Source: Methylobacillus sp. (GTDB taxonomy: Bacteria > Pseudomonadota > Gammaproteobacteria > Burkholderiales > Burkholderiaceae_C). From it: a DNA stretch of 64,000 nucleotides. The stretch's first letter is position 1; every line of letters starts with the position of its first letter. A program made the translations under genes and the position numbers. This document shows positions 25,718 through 34,090 of the stretch, in pieces. The notes below the pieces were generated by a model. It was not told where the DNA came from. It did no database searches and was given only the letters and a program-made list of their open reading frames with translations. The DNA lies in contig JABBAS010000031.1 in assembly GCA_018607835.1 (NCBI GenBank), positions 53,534-117,533 of the forward strand. The letters are read 5' to 3'.

Positions 25718-26680
25718 ATGTCAAGAGACCTTCTAAACATCACCCCTGAATCTGTCTGGCTTCAGCGGCGCAAATGGCTTCAATGGGCTGGGGCCGCATC
25801 CGCGTCGGGGCTGGTTATGGGGCCTGGTGCTTTGGCGCAAACCCGTACACCGCAGGTCCAGCCGATTGTGGCGATGCCATCCGTGCCAAGCGCGCTTGCC
25901 GGTGCGCAGGCAAGCGACAAGGTGACGCCGTGGAAAGATGCGACCACCTACAACAATTTTTATGAGTTCGGGACCAGCAAGGAAGACCCGTACGAGAAAG
26001 CCCATGGATTGATCACCGAGCCTTGGCAGCTCCGTGTGGAGGGTTTGGTCAATAAACCCATGACCTTCGACATCGATGATCTGCGCACCTTTGCGCCCAT
26101 TGAGGAGCGTATCTATCGACTGCGCTGTGTTGAAGGCTGGTCTATGGTCATCCCATGGTTGGGTTACTCATTGTCTAAGTTACTCGCGGCTGTGGAGCCA
26201 CAAGGCAGCGCGAAATATGTCGCGTTTATCAGCAAGGCTGATCCGAACGTGATGCCAGGCTTGGGGTACGCTGGCTTGGATTGGCCTTACACCGAGGGAC
26301 TGCGTTTGGATGAAGCCATGAATCCACTCACGCTTTTGACGCTGGGCATGTACGGTAAAACCTTGCCAAATCAAAGTGGCGCTCCCGTTCGTATCGTCGT
26401 GCCGTGGAAATACGGATTTAAGAGCGCTAAATCAATTGTGACCATTCGCTTGACTGAGAAGCAGCCGCCAACCGCTTGGAATGCGACTGCGCCGCAAGAG
26501 TATGGCTTTTACTCCAACGTGAACCCCGATGTGAACCACCCGCGCTGGAGTCAAGCAACCGAGCGCCGTCTGGGCGAGGGCGGTCTGTTCGCGAAACGTT
26601 TGAAGACGAAGTTGTTCAACGGCTATGAGGATGAGGTCGGTCAGTTGTACGCAGGTATGGACCTGCGCCGCTACTTCTAA
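25718..26680 (+). CDS. msrP: Periplasmic methionine sulfoxide reductase catalytic subunit MsrP (YedY)
   Basis: A molybdopterin enzyme that reduces methionine sulfoxide in periplasmic proteins. The 320-aa precursor carries a twin-arginine-type signal ([18 protein letters not shown]) and the Mo-ligating cysteine in [11 protein letters not shown] near residue 143; the sulfite-oxidase-fold segments [12 protein letters not shown] and [13 protein letters not shown] are conserved. It should be exported folded by the Tat system, whose genes tatABC are at the far end of this window. AGGA precedes the ATG. msrQ follows after 3 bases. Confidence 0.94.
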   Translation: MSRDLLNITPESVWLQRRKWLQWAGAASASGLVMGPGALAQTRTPQVQPIVAMPSVPSALAGAQASDKVTPWKDATTYNNFYEFGTSKEDPYEKAHGLITEPWQLRVEGLVNKPMTFDIDDLRTFAPIEERIYRLRCVEGWSMVIPWLGYSLSKLLAAVEPQGSAKYVAFISKADPNVMPGLGYAGLDWPYTEGLRLDEAMNPLTLLTLGMYGKTLPNQSGAPVRIVVPWKYGFKSAKSIVTIRLTEKQPPTAWNATAPQEYGFYSNVNPDVNHPRWSQATERRLGEGGLFAKRLKTKLFNGYEDEVGQLYAGMDLRRYF

Positions 26681-26683
26681 GGG

Positions 26684-27307
26684 ATGGCGACTGTCTCTTG
26701 GCGGACGCGCTTCCCGCGAGGGCTTAAGCCCGCCGTTTTCCTGCTCGCGTGTACACCGTTTGCCTATCTAGTCTGGGCAGTCTTTGCTAATGCCTTGGGG
26801 GCGAATCCCGCGGAAGCGCTGATTCGCTCGGCAGGCGATTGGGCGCTCCGGTTTCTGTGTCTAGTGCTCTTGGTCACGCCTTTGCGCCAATGGACGGGTG
26901 TCAGTGCGCTACTGAGTTTGCGCCGGATGCTGGGACTGTTCGTGTATTTCTATGTGCTGGTTCACTTGCTCAGCTACGCGTGGCTAGATATGTCGTGGTT
27001 GTTCGGGGATATCGTGCTCGACGTCATCAAACGCCCGTTCATCGCCGTTGGGATGGTGGCGTTTGCGCTACTGACCGCGCTGGCAATTACCTCGCCACAC
27101 GCGGTGGTGAGGCGTTTGGGCGCCAGACGCTGGAAACGGCTGCATCAGGCCGTATACGTGGTGGCTTGCTTGGCGGTGCTCCACTTCTTCTGGATGCGCA
27201 GTGGCAAGCAAGATTTTGCCGAGGTATGGGTTTACGGCGGCATACTCGCCGTGCTGCTAGGGGTTCGTTTGCGTACCTTTCTAAAGCGCCCCCGACCTGC
27301 AAAATAA
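26684..27307 (+). CDS. msrQ: Heme-binding membrane subunit MsrQ (YedZ)
   Basis: A 207-aa integral membrane b-type cytochrome that passes electrons from the respiratory chain to MsrP. About six hydrophobic helices are visible; conserved segments include FLCLVLLVTPLRQ, RRMLGLFVYFYVLVHLLSY (with a heme-ligand-type histidine), and RLHQAVYVVACLAVLHFFW (two further histidines). It starts 3 bases after msrP, and its stop is one base from the stop of the convergent lysA gene. Confidence 0.93.
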   Translation: MATVSWRTRFPRGLKPAVFLLACTPFAYLVWAVFANALGANPAEALIRSAGDWALRFLCLVLLVTPLRQWTGVSALLSLRRMLGLFVYFYVLVHLLSYAWLDMSWLFGDIVLDVIKRPFIAVGMVAFALLTALAITSPHAVVRRLGARRWKRLHQAVYVVACLAVLHFFWMRSGKQDFAEVWVYGGILAVLLGVRLRTFLKRPRPAK

Positions 27308-27308
27308 T

Positions 27309-28586
27309 TTACAGCAAGCGCTCATTGGCCCATTGGTCTTCGGTTCGGTCTCGTTCTCGAATGATGTGTGGCTCGGTACCGTCGACCAAGATTTCCATCG
27401 GGCGATTGCGTGAGTTGTAGTTGCTGCCCATGCTCATGCTGTAGGCGCCTGTCGATAACACCGCCAAGATATCACCCGCTTGCACAGCCAGGCTGCGGTC
27501 ACGCCCTAGCCAGTCGCCGCTTTCGCAGATCGGTCCAACCACGTCCACCATCTGCGCTGGGGTGTCGCCCGTTGTATCGACGGGCACGATGCCATGGTAG
27601 GCATCGTATAAGGTCGGCCTTGGCAGGTCATTCATAGCGGCATCGACGATGCAAAAATTCTTGTCCTCACCGGGCTTCATGTAAAGCACCTCGGTCAAAC
27701 AAACGCCCGCATTACCGACCAAGCTGCGCCCCGGTTCTATGAGTATCTTGCGGTTGCCGTAACCGCGTGCGTCTAGTTTTTCAAACAGTTTGATCCAGAG
27801 AACATCGGCGCTTGGTGGTGTGTCGCCTGCATAGTCAATACCCAAGCCACCGCCAAAATCAAGGTGCTCTAAGGCGATACCATTCGCCTCAATCGCATCG
27901 ACTAAATCCAGCATTCGATCTGCGGCGTCTAGGTAAGGGGATGCGTCAACGATTTGCGACCCAATATGACAGTCGATGCCAACGACTCTAAGCCCCGGGC
28001 ATTGAGCGGCGTAGGCGTAGGCCTGCACCACTTCCTTGTGTGCGATGCCGAATTTATTACCTTTGAGCCCAGTGGAAATGTAAGGATGGGTCTTTGCATC
28101 GACATCGGGGTTAACACGCAAACTGATGGGCGCTCGCTCACCGAAGTCCAAAGCGACCTCATTTAAGACGTCGAGTTCCGCCAGACTCTCCACGTTGAAG
28201 CAGCCTATGCCTGCGCCGAGTGCCGCCCACATTTCTTCGCGTGTTTTACCCACGCCGGAAAAAATAATTTTTTTCGCATCTGCTCCAGCGGCTAATGCCC
28301 TTGCCAATTCACCACCCGAGACGATATCGAAGCCGCAGCCCGCTTTAGCGAATAACTGCAACACAGCGAGCGAAGAGTTTGCCTTCATGGCGTAACAAAT
28401 CTGCGACTGTCTTCCCTTAAAACCGGTTTCGTAAGCCGCTAGCGCGTCCAGCATGGCGGCTTTAGAGTACACAAACAAGGGCGTGCCATGTGTCGAAGCC
28501 AGTTGCTTGAGGTCGACCTCCTCCAGAGTGAGTTGTTGCACACGATATTGCAGGTGTGTACCACGGGGGAGATTTGGGGTAGTCAT
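27309..28586 (-). CDS. lysA: Diaminopimelate decarboxylase LysA
   Basis: PLP-dependent last step of lysine synthesis, meso-diaminopimelate to lysine. The 425-aa protein has the PLP lysine in CYAMKANSS near residue 66, the HIGSQI histidine motif, GGGLGIDY, EPGRSLVGNAG, and the dimer-interface CESGD segment. Length and motif order are typical. No clear ribosome binding site precedes the ATG. lptM lies 31 bases upstream on the same strand, the usual pairing in proteobacteria. Confidence 0.96.
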   Translation of the reverse strand: MTTPNLPRGTHLQYRVQQLTLEEVDLKQLASTHGTPLFVYSKAAMLDALAAYETGFKGRQSQICYAMKANSSLAVLQLFAKAGCGFDIVSGGELARALAAGADAKKIIFSGVGKTREEMWAALGAGIGCFNVESLAELDVLNEVALDFGERAPISLRVNPDVDAKTHPYISTGLKGNKFGIAHKEVVQAYAYAAQCPGLRVVGIDCHIGSQIVDASPYLDAADRMLDLVDAIEANGIALEHLDFGGGLGIDYAGDTPPSADVLWIKLFEKLDARGYGNRKILIEPGRSLVGNAGVCLTEVLYMKPGEDKNFCIVDAAMNDLPRPTLYDAYHGIVPVDTTGDTPAQMVDVVGPICESGDWLGRDRSLAVQAGDILAVLSTGAYSMSMGSNYNSRNRPMEILVDGTEPHIIRERDRTEDQWANERLL

Positions 28587-28617
28587 TTTTACGTTGGCCT
28601 GTGGGCCAGTCCTAAGG

Positions 28618-28773
28618 TTACGCGAGGTCGCGGGTAGCGCTGGCTAACGGGGTGATGCTGGGCGTGTTCATTTGAGCAGTCGGCGACCGTAAGTCGCCTT
28701 TTTGACCACAAGCAACCAGCATGGCAGCGCCAGTGACAACCAGGAGACGGACGAGTAAAGAGGTGGTGCGCAT
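28618..28773 (-). CDS. lptM: LPS translocon maturation chaperone LptM-like lipoprotein (YifL)
   Basis: A 51-aa gene missing from the supplied ORF track. Translation reads MRTTSLLVRLLVVTGAAMLVACGQKGDL followed by a short polar tail ending RDLA. The signal peptide plus lipobox LVAC and the immediately following GQKGDL match the LptM/YifL family, small lipoproteins that help the LPS transporter LptD mature. Its place directly before lysA is the standard position of this family. The intergenic region to the divergent cyaY is 96 bases. Confidence 0.88.
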   Translation of the reverse strand: MRTTSLLVRLLVVTGAAMLVACGQKGDLRSPTAQMNTPSITPLASATRDLA

Positions 28774-28869
28774 GAGGGTAGGCGTTAAAAAGTTAGTTGA
28801 GTAAAACCACGGGAGGAAAGGGGCGAGACTTAAAAATTACAATAACGGAATTCCTAGGAGATCATTGTA

Positions 28870-29205
28870 ATGACCGATGCTGACTATCTAAACGCCGCCG
28901 AAAAAGCGCTGAGTGCGCTTGAGCTGGCATGTGACCGAATAAATGATGATACCGATGCGGACATCGATAACCAGCGCGTCGGGGGCATGATCACGATCTC
29001 GTTTGCGAACAATAGCCAATTGATCGTTAATTTACAAAAGCCACTGCATGAAATTTGGCTGGCGGCCAAGGCGGGTGGCTTCCATTACAAACTAGTGGAC
29101 GGTCAATGGCGAGATACCAAACAAGGCAGTGAGTTCTTTGCAGACGTCTCTCAGTACGCAACCCAACAATCGGGTGTTCCCCTGCATTTCACAGCCCAGG
29201 GTTAA
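28870..29205 (+). CDS. cyaY: Iron-sulfur cluster assembly protein CyaY (frataxin)
   Basis: A 111-aa frataxin homologue that regulates iron-sulfur cluster assembly by binding iron and the cysteine desulfurase. The acidic first helix (EKALSALELACDRINDDTDADID) and the sheet segment MITISFANNSQLIVNLQKPLHEIWLAAKAGGFHY are diagnostic. AGGAGA lies nine bases before the ATG, and TACAAT about 20 bases further up is a candidate -10 element. Its stop interlocks with that of mrcA. Confidence 0.94.
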   Translation: MTDADYLNAAEKALSALELACDRINDDTDADIDNQRVGGMITISFANNSQLIVNLQKPLHEIWLAAKAGGFHYKLVDGQWRDTKQGSEFFADVSQYATQQSGVPLHFTAQG

Positions 29206-31637
29206 TTTCGGAACAGATTCAAAATGTTGCTGCGTTCGTTTGCACGTGGAGAGTCAACCTCATCGCCGCGCTTCTCGGCCCCCCCGCCTTCAATGCCTTG
29301 ATTCATTCCTAGGCTGCGTATGCTTCTCGTGGGTCCCATTTCGCTGTAATACCAGTCCCCGCCCGATGAGAAAATACCGTTTGGCACCAAGGGGTTTTGG
29401 ATAGGCACGCCGTCCAACGCGACGCGCATGTAATCAATCCAGATGGGGAGGCTTAAGCCGCCCCCAGTTTCTCGGCTTCCCAGCGGACGCGGGTTGTCGT
29501 AGCCGACCCAGACAGCGGCCGTGCGTGTCGGGTGAAAGCCAACATACCAAGCGTCTTGCGAGTCATTGGTGGTGCCCGTCTTTCCAAATAGATCGGTGCG
29601 CTTCAGTTCTCTTTGTGAGCGCGCGCCCGTTCCTGAACGAGCGACTTCGTTCAGCAAGTCACTGATGATGAAGGCGTTGCGGGGAGACACGACCCGGCTG
29701 TCATCTGCCAAAACGACCTCTGGTGCCTGATAAACCACTTCGCCTTGCTGATCTTTGATTGACGTGATCAGGCGGGGTGGCAGCAAGTGGCCCCCGTTGG
29801 CGAAAACGCTATAACCGACGGCCATTTGCATGGGGTTGACGCTGCCTGCGCCAAGCGCCATCGTGAGATAGGGAGGGTGCTTGCTGGCATCGAAGCCAAA
29901 CCGGGTAATCCATTTTTGGGCGCTAATGGTGCCGACCACCTGTAGCACGCGAATGGAGACCATATTTTTCGACAAAGCGATCGCACGCCGAATGGTTAGT
30001 GCACCGTCAAATTTTTCATCGTAGTTTTGTGGTTCCCATGGCTCACCACCCGTTTCTGCCGCGGTGAAGAACAGCGGTGCATCATTAACGATGGTACTTG
30101 GCGTGATCCCTTTTTCGATAGCGGCGGAATAAATGAACGGTTTAAAGCTTGATCCTGGTTGGCGCAATGATTGCGTGACATGGTTGAATTTGCTCTTACT
30201 AAAATCGAATCCACCGACCAAGGTTTTGATATCTCCGGTGCGGGGATCCAAGCTAACGAGTCCGCCCTCGACTTCAGGTGTTTGGGTGATTGACCAATTT
30301 TCCCCATCACTGTCTTGCACAATACGGACGACGGATCCCCGGCGAATTTTTATTTTGGGTTGCGCCTTGGCTTGTAAACCTGACTGAACAGGCCTGAGGC
30401 CGTTACCTTTGATTGTGATTTCTTCGCCGTCCGCGCGGATCACCGTCACGCTTTTACTACTTGCCTTTAAAACCACTGCGGCCAACAAGTTGCCGTTGTC
30501 TGCCACTTCGCTTAATGCGTCATCTATGGCATCGGTTCGCTCTTCGGCATCTTTGGGTAAGTCAATATACTGTTCAGGACCGCGGTATTGCTGGCGTGAC
30601 TCGTAGTCGATTAAGCCCCGGCGGAGCGCTTGATAGCCCGCGATTTGCTCTTTCGACTGAATGGTTGTAAACACATTCAAACCGCGCGTATATGCCGCAA
30701 CCCCATACTGATCCACGACGGCTTGTCGCACCATTTCAGCTGCAAACTCAGCATGAACAGAGGTTCTTTTAACGGAGCCCTTGATACCCAAAGGCGCTGA
30801 TTTGGCGTTGCTCGCCTCTGTCGCTGTAATGAACCCCAGTGCCTCCATGCGATTGAGTACGTAATGTTGACGCAGTTTCGCGCGCTTTGGGTTGCGCACG
30901 GGGTTGTAGGCGGAGGGTGCTTTAGGTAGGCCGGCTAGCATGGCTGCTTCGGCCAGTGAAATGTCGCGTAGCGGTTTATTGAAGTAGGTTTGTGATGCGG
31001 CACCAAAGCCATAGGCGCGTCGACCGAGGTAAATTTGGTTGATGTAAATTTGCAAAATCTGTTCTTTTGAGAGTTCGTACTCCAGCTTGAACGTCATCAA
31101 AACTTCATAAATTTTTCGCGTGTAGGTCTTTTCTGCGGTCAGATAGACGTTGCGTGCTACCTGCATGCTGATGGTGGATGCGCCTTGACTTTTCGAACGC
31201 CCTAGGTTGGCTAAAACGGCACGCACCATACCCTTGTAGTCCACCCCGTTGTGTTGGAAAAAATTAGCATCTTCAGCCGCCAAAATGGCGTTGGTCAAGA
31301 CGGGGGGTACCTCATTAAAAGGTATGTATTGCCGCCTCTCCTCGCCAAACTCAGCCATCAGGACCTTGTCCGCTGAGTACACCCTCAAGGGTAATTTAGG
31401 CCGGTAGTTGGCGAGTTCGCCGACGCTGGGCAGGTTGGGGAAAGCAACCGCTAGAACGAAGGCGATACCCAAGGCTGCGGCCACTCCCCCGGCGGCGGCC
31501 AGACCAAACAGCCACGCCAGGCCCTTAAAGAGAATGCCAAACGCCGTCCCCTCAGCAGCAACGCCTGAACGCTTGCCGCCAGCGGGCGCGCCTTTGTAAG
31601 GCTTCTTAGGGGTGTCTGGGCCAGTGTTTTTGGACAT
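29202..31637 (-). CDS. mrcA: Bifunctional penicillin-binding protein 1A
   Basis: A class A PBP that polymerises and cross-links peptidoglycan. From the N-terminus: a cytoplasmic tail, a membrane anchor (GLAAAGGVAAALGIAFVLAVAF), a glycosyltransferase domain with EDANFFQHNGVD and GASTISMQVARNVYL, an OB-like insert, and a transpeptidase domain with the nucleophile in GSSFKPF, SKNM and KTGTT. I start at MSKNTGPD (31637, 811 aa) because a perfect TATAAT at 31668-31663 would place transcription start near 31656, downstream of the two earlier methionines in the track. Start choice is moderate; identity is firm. Confidence 0.93.
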   Translation of the reverse strand: MSKNTGPDTPKKPYKGAPAGGKRSGVAAEGTAFGILFKGLAWLFGLAAAGGVAAALGIAFVLAVAFPNLPSVGELANYRPKLPLRVYSADKVLMAEFGEERRQYIPFNEVPPVLTNAILAAEDANFFQHNGVDYKGMVRAVLANLGRSKSQGASTISMQVARNVYLTAEKTYTRKIYEVLMTFKLEYELSKEQILQIYINQIYLGRRAYGFGAASQTYFNKPLRDISLAEAAMLAGLPKAPSAYNPVRNPKRAKLRQHYVLNRMEALGFITATEASNAKSAPLGIKGSVKRTSVHAEFAAEMVRQAVVDQYGVAAYTRGLNVFTTIQSKEQIAGYQALRRGLIDYESRQQYRGPEQYIDLPKDAEERTDAIDDALSEVADNGNLLAAVVLKASSKSVTVIRADGEEITIKGNGLRPVQSGLQAKAQPKIKIRRGSVVRIVQDSDGENWSITQTPEVEGGLVSLDPRTGDIKTLVGGFDFSKSKFNHVTQSLRQPGSSFKPFIYSAAIEKGITPSTIVNDAPLFFTAAETGGEPWEPQNYDEKFDGALTIRRAIALSKNMVSIRVLQVVGTISAQKWITRFGFDASKHPPYLTMALGAGSVNPMQMAVGYSVFANGGHLLPPRLITSIKDQQGEVVYQAPEVVLADDSRVVSPRNAFIISDLLNEVARSGTGARSQRELKRTDLFGKTGTTNDSQDAWYVGFHPTRTAAVWVGYDNPRPLGSRETGGGLSLPIWIDYMRVALDGVPIQNPLVPNGIFSSGGDWYYSEMGPTRSIRSLGMNQGIEGGGAEKRGDEVDSPRANERSNILNLFRN

Positions 31638-31662
31638 GTGTGGTTTCACAGTTCGATTGACC

Positions 31663-31668
31663 ATTATA
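31663..31668 (-). promoter_or_regulatory. Candidate -10 box for mrcA
   Basis: TATAAT on the minus strand is a perfect sigma-70 -10 hexamer, 26 bases before the chosen mrcA ATG. No good -35 hexamer is found at 16-18 bases, so the promoter is not certain. Confidence 0.4.
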
Positions 31669-31806
31669 GAAACCAAGCGGGCGCGTATCGTCGTTATTTT
31701 CCGCGTCTTCTGCGTATTCACCCCTAGGTGCGTGTTGCCATTGTGGGCGCCCGCTGCCCGCCCTAGGCTAAGGGTGTGTTTGGTTGTGTTGGTGAGGGGG
31801 TCGGCT

Positions 31807-32496
31807 ATGTCAGATGGCGAACGCGCGGTGGCGGCATCCCCGCTTGTGCGGGGTGTGTCGCGCGCTCGGGCGCACCAATGGCGCGTGGCCGTGGATGTCG
31901 ATGCGTCTCGTTATGCCGGGGTTGTCCGCGGAGACGACGTCTCAGGTTGCTTGCGCCCCCTTGTGACACCGGAATCAGTGCGTCGACCGAGGCGTCAAGG
32001 GGCGTTCCAGCTGCGCCGCCGGACCTCGGTTGCGGTGTGCATCTCGGCAACGGCGATGCATCAACAGTTGTTTGATTTACCGGCTTGGCTAACCCCATTA
32101 CAAGCATGGGCAGAGGTACAGTTGGTAGCGGCGCGCAGCTGCACGCCGGCTCAGGACTGGTGGTTTGATGCGCATCCCATACGGTCGCGCGGCGAGGCGG
32201 TGGAGTGGGCGCTTTACAGCATGCCGGTTATCGCCATCGCGCAACGGTGGGATGCACTCCAAGAACTGCGGCCCGTCCGCCCGGTGGCCGAGCCGCCGCG
32301 CACTTGGGGTAGCCGGTTTAAGCCGTTAAACCCCATTGGCCTTGCGGGTTGGTCATTGGCCGCTGTGGTCCCCTTGACAGGGCGAGGCCCTGACGACCGT
32401 GACGACCTTGAGCGGCCGACCTTGCACGCCTTGATGGCGGTTGCGCGCTGGGGTGAGAGCCAACGTCGAGGAGGCCCTTGGTGGCTACGAACCTAG
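31807..32496 (+). CDS. Reduced PilM-like protein, first gene of the type IV pilus cluster
   Basis: A 229-aa protein in the pilM position. Residues WRVAVDVDASRYAGVVRG recall the actin-like phosphate-1 strand of PilM, but the usual length is about 350 aa and the later ATP-binding motifs of the FtsA-like fold are not recognisable. The start ATG at 31807 has GAGGGGG nine bases upstream. PilM normally sits in the cytoplasm and binds the N-terminal tail of PilN, whose gene begins 15 bases inside this one. The pilM call depends on position more than on sequence. Confidence 0.6.
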   Translation: MSDGERAVAASPLVRGVSRARAHQWRVAVDVDASRYAGVVRGDDVSGCLRPLVTPESVRRPRRQGAFQLRRRTSVAVCISATAMHQQLFDLPAWLTPLQAWAEVQLVAARSCTPAQDWWFDAHPIRSRGEAVEWALYSMPVIAIAQRWDALQELRPVRPVAEPPRTWGSRFKPLNPIGLAGWSLAAVVPLTGRGPDDRDDLERPTLHALMAVARWGESQRRGGPWWLRT

Positions 32497-33071
32497 TGCC
32501 TGACGGCTTCATTGCGGTCAACCTCCTGCCTTACCGGACGGTTGCCTTGCGTCGGTATCGCCGAGAGTTCTGGCTGCTGCTTGGCGCCATGGTGTTTCTT
32601 GTGTTCTCGGTTGTCGTGCTGGCCGTGTCGGATTGGCAGCGTACGCGTGAGCACTACGAGCTGTATCGTGCGCAGTTGGCGCGAGTAGATGAAGCGCTCG
32701 CCCAAGCCCAGGCGGAGCAGATAGCGGTCACGCGTGCGCTGAAAAGCGTTGCCAGCGTGCGTGCACAAGATCTTCTGGCGCAGTCGCGGACCGAGTGGCA
32801 GCTAGCCGTCGTCGCCCACACATTGCATAGCGTCCCAAAGGGCATTCGTGTGTTGGGCTTCCAGGCCGATGGTGGTCACGTTGTGATCAATGGCTCAGCA
32901 CAGCGTTTGTCAGATCTGCTCGTATTTCACGCCATATTGGTAACGTATTGGCGCCCGCGTGCCAGCGTGCGTATAGCGCCAGCGGGCCCCATTCGCAAAG
33001 CGGGTCTGGGACGGTGTTGCGACTTCGTTATGCACGTGCGTCTAACGCCCCCATCGGCGGTTACACCATGA
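32481..33071 (+). CDS. pilN: Type IV pilus inner-membrane protein PilN
   Basis: A 196-aa bitopic protein of the pilus alignment complex. The N-terminal AVNLLPYR is the conserved INLLP-like tail that docks into PilM, followed by one membrane helix (FWLLLGAMVFLVFSVVVLAV) and a periplasmic coiled-coil region rich in Ala/Gln/Arg. I choose the GTG at 32481: GGAGG lies six bases upstream, whereas the track's TTG at 32478 is only three bases away. Overlaps pilM by 16 bases and pilO by 4 (ATGA). Confidence 0.85.
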   Translation: MATNLVPDGFIAVNLLPYRTVALRRYRREFWLLLGAMVFLVFSVVVLAVSDWQRTREHYELYRAQLARVDEALAQAQAEQIAVTRALKSVASVRAQDLLAQSRTEWQLAVVAHTLHSVPKGIRVLGFQADGGHVVINGSAQRLSDLLVFHAILVTYWRPRASVRIAPAGPIRKAGLGRCCDFVMHVRLTPPSAVTP

Positions 33072-34090
33072 CGCACGGTCCGCCGAACTTACCGTTTTTA
33101 TTGCGACCACGGTGGCAGCGTCTTTGTTTTGCGGCGTGTGGTGTGTTGGCTGTGGCGGTCCTGGCGTGTGCAGTGGTGTACGCCAATGGCTGGTCTGAAC
33201 ACGTGGCGCGTGAAGTCGCATTGTCTAAGCGCTCGAAAACGCTGGCGGACCGCGTCCAGAAGACGGCGCACTTGCGGGGTTTGGGCGGTGCCGCAGGTAC
33301 AGCGCGACTTGGGAGGCCCGTTGGGGCGACACAACCTGAGGACCTGCTGCCGTTGCTGCTGCGACAGCTTGCCCATGCACGCCTGCAAGCCCCGACTTGG
33401 AAGTCGGCATCAATCGGCGCACGTGATGCGTCCAAGGTGTCTGTTGTCACGCTGGGCGGGCAGGGTGACGTACGCCAGGTATTGGACCTATTGGCAGTTT
33501 TAGTGCAGCGCTTTTGGGTGCATCAATTTAAGATGACGCGGCCATCCGTCGAGACCGCGCGCAAGGGTGGTTTCGTACCGGGTCGGTTGAGTGCGTGGAA
33601 GCTGCGTGTGGACGTTGCCCGCTCGCGGGGCGGGCCCCAAGCCGAGTCGTCGCAGCGCTGGCAGGTAACCAGTGTCGGCGCTAAGGCACTGGGCGCTAAG
33701 GCACTCGGCGCCGTTCCTAGTCCTTTGCTGGCGGCAGCGGTACCTGCGGTGGCAAAGCCGGAAGAGGTGGCAAACGTAGCCGATCCAGTGGGTCCTGCAA
33801 ACGCGGCGGTTCAGACGAGACTGCCCGTGCCGTTGAATCAGTTATTTTGGGCGGGTTCTGTTGAATCGCGTGAGCGGTCGGTGGCCATTGTGCGCGCTGC
33901 GGGGCGTCTTTATCGCGTCGCAGTTGGCGATCGTATTGGACTAATCGGTGCGCTTGTGGTGGCCATTAAGCCAACCGCCGTGATGGGTTTGCATGGCCCA
34001 TTACTCATACGTATGCCGAACGCACAGCCTGGGAGAGAAGGTAGGCCAACCGGCCATACGAGCCAAAGCCACAAACGGGGGGCGCCGTGA
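33068..34090 (+). CDS. PilO with a fused PilP-like C-terminal domain
   Basis: A 340-aa protein. An N-terminal membrane helix (RLCFAACGVLAVAVLACAVVYANGW), a heptad-like helix (VAREVALSKRSKTLADRVQK) and a ferredoxin-like region with the LLLRQLAHARLQA segment match PilO. After a low-complexity Ala/Lys linker, residues about 250-325 (FWAGSVESRERSVAIVRAAGRLYRVAVGDRIG...) resemble the beta-domain of the PilP lipoprotein, which links PilN/PilO to the secretin. No separate pilP gene lies between this gene and pilQ, so a fusion is the simplest reading. Ends in GTGA overlap with pilQ. Confidence 0.68.
   Translation: MTHGPPNLPFLLRPRWQRLCFAACGVLAVAVLACAVVYANGWSEHVAREVALSKRSKTLADRVQKTAHLRGLGGAAGTARLGRPVGATQPEDLLPLLLRQLAHARLQAPTWKSASIGARDASKVSVVTLGGQGDVRQVLDLLAVLVQRFWVHQFKMTRPSVETARKGGFVPGRLSAWKLRVDVARSRGGPQAESSQRWQVTSVGAKALGAKALGAVPSPLLAAAVPAVAKPEEVANVADPVGPANAAVQTRLPVPLNQLFWAGSVESRERSVAIVRAAGRLYRVAVGDRIGLIGALVVAIKPTAVMGLHGPLLIRMPNAQPGREGRPTGHTSQSHKRGAP
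33677..33711 (+). repeat. 15-bp direct duplication in the pilO/P linker
   Basis: GGCGCTAAGGCACTG is followed by GGCGCTAAGGCACTC and a third partial GGCGC, giving GAKALGAKALGA. In-frame duplication in the linker between the two domains. Confidence 0.75.
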
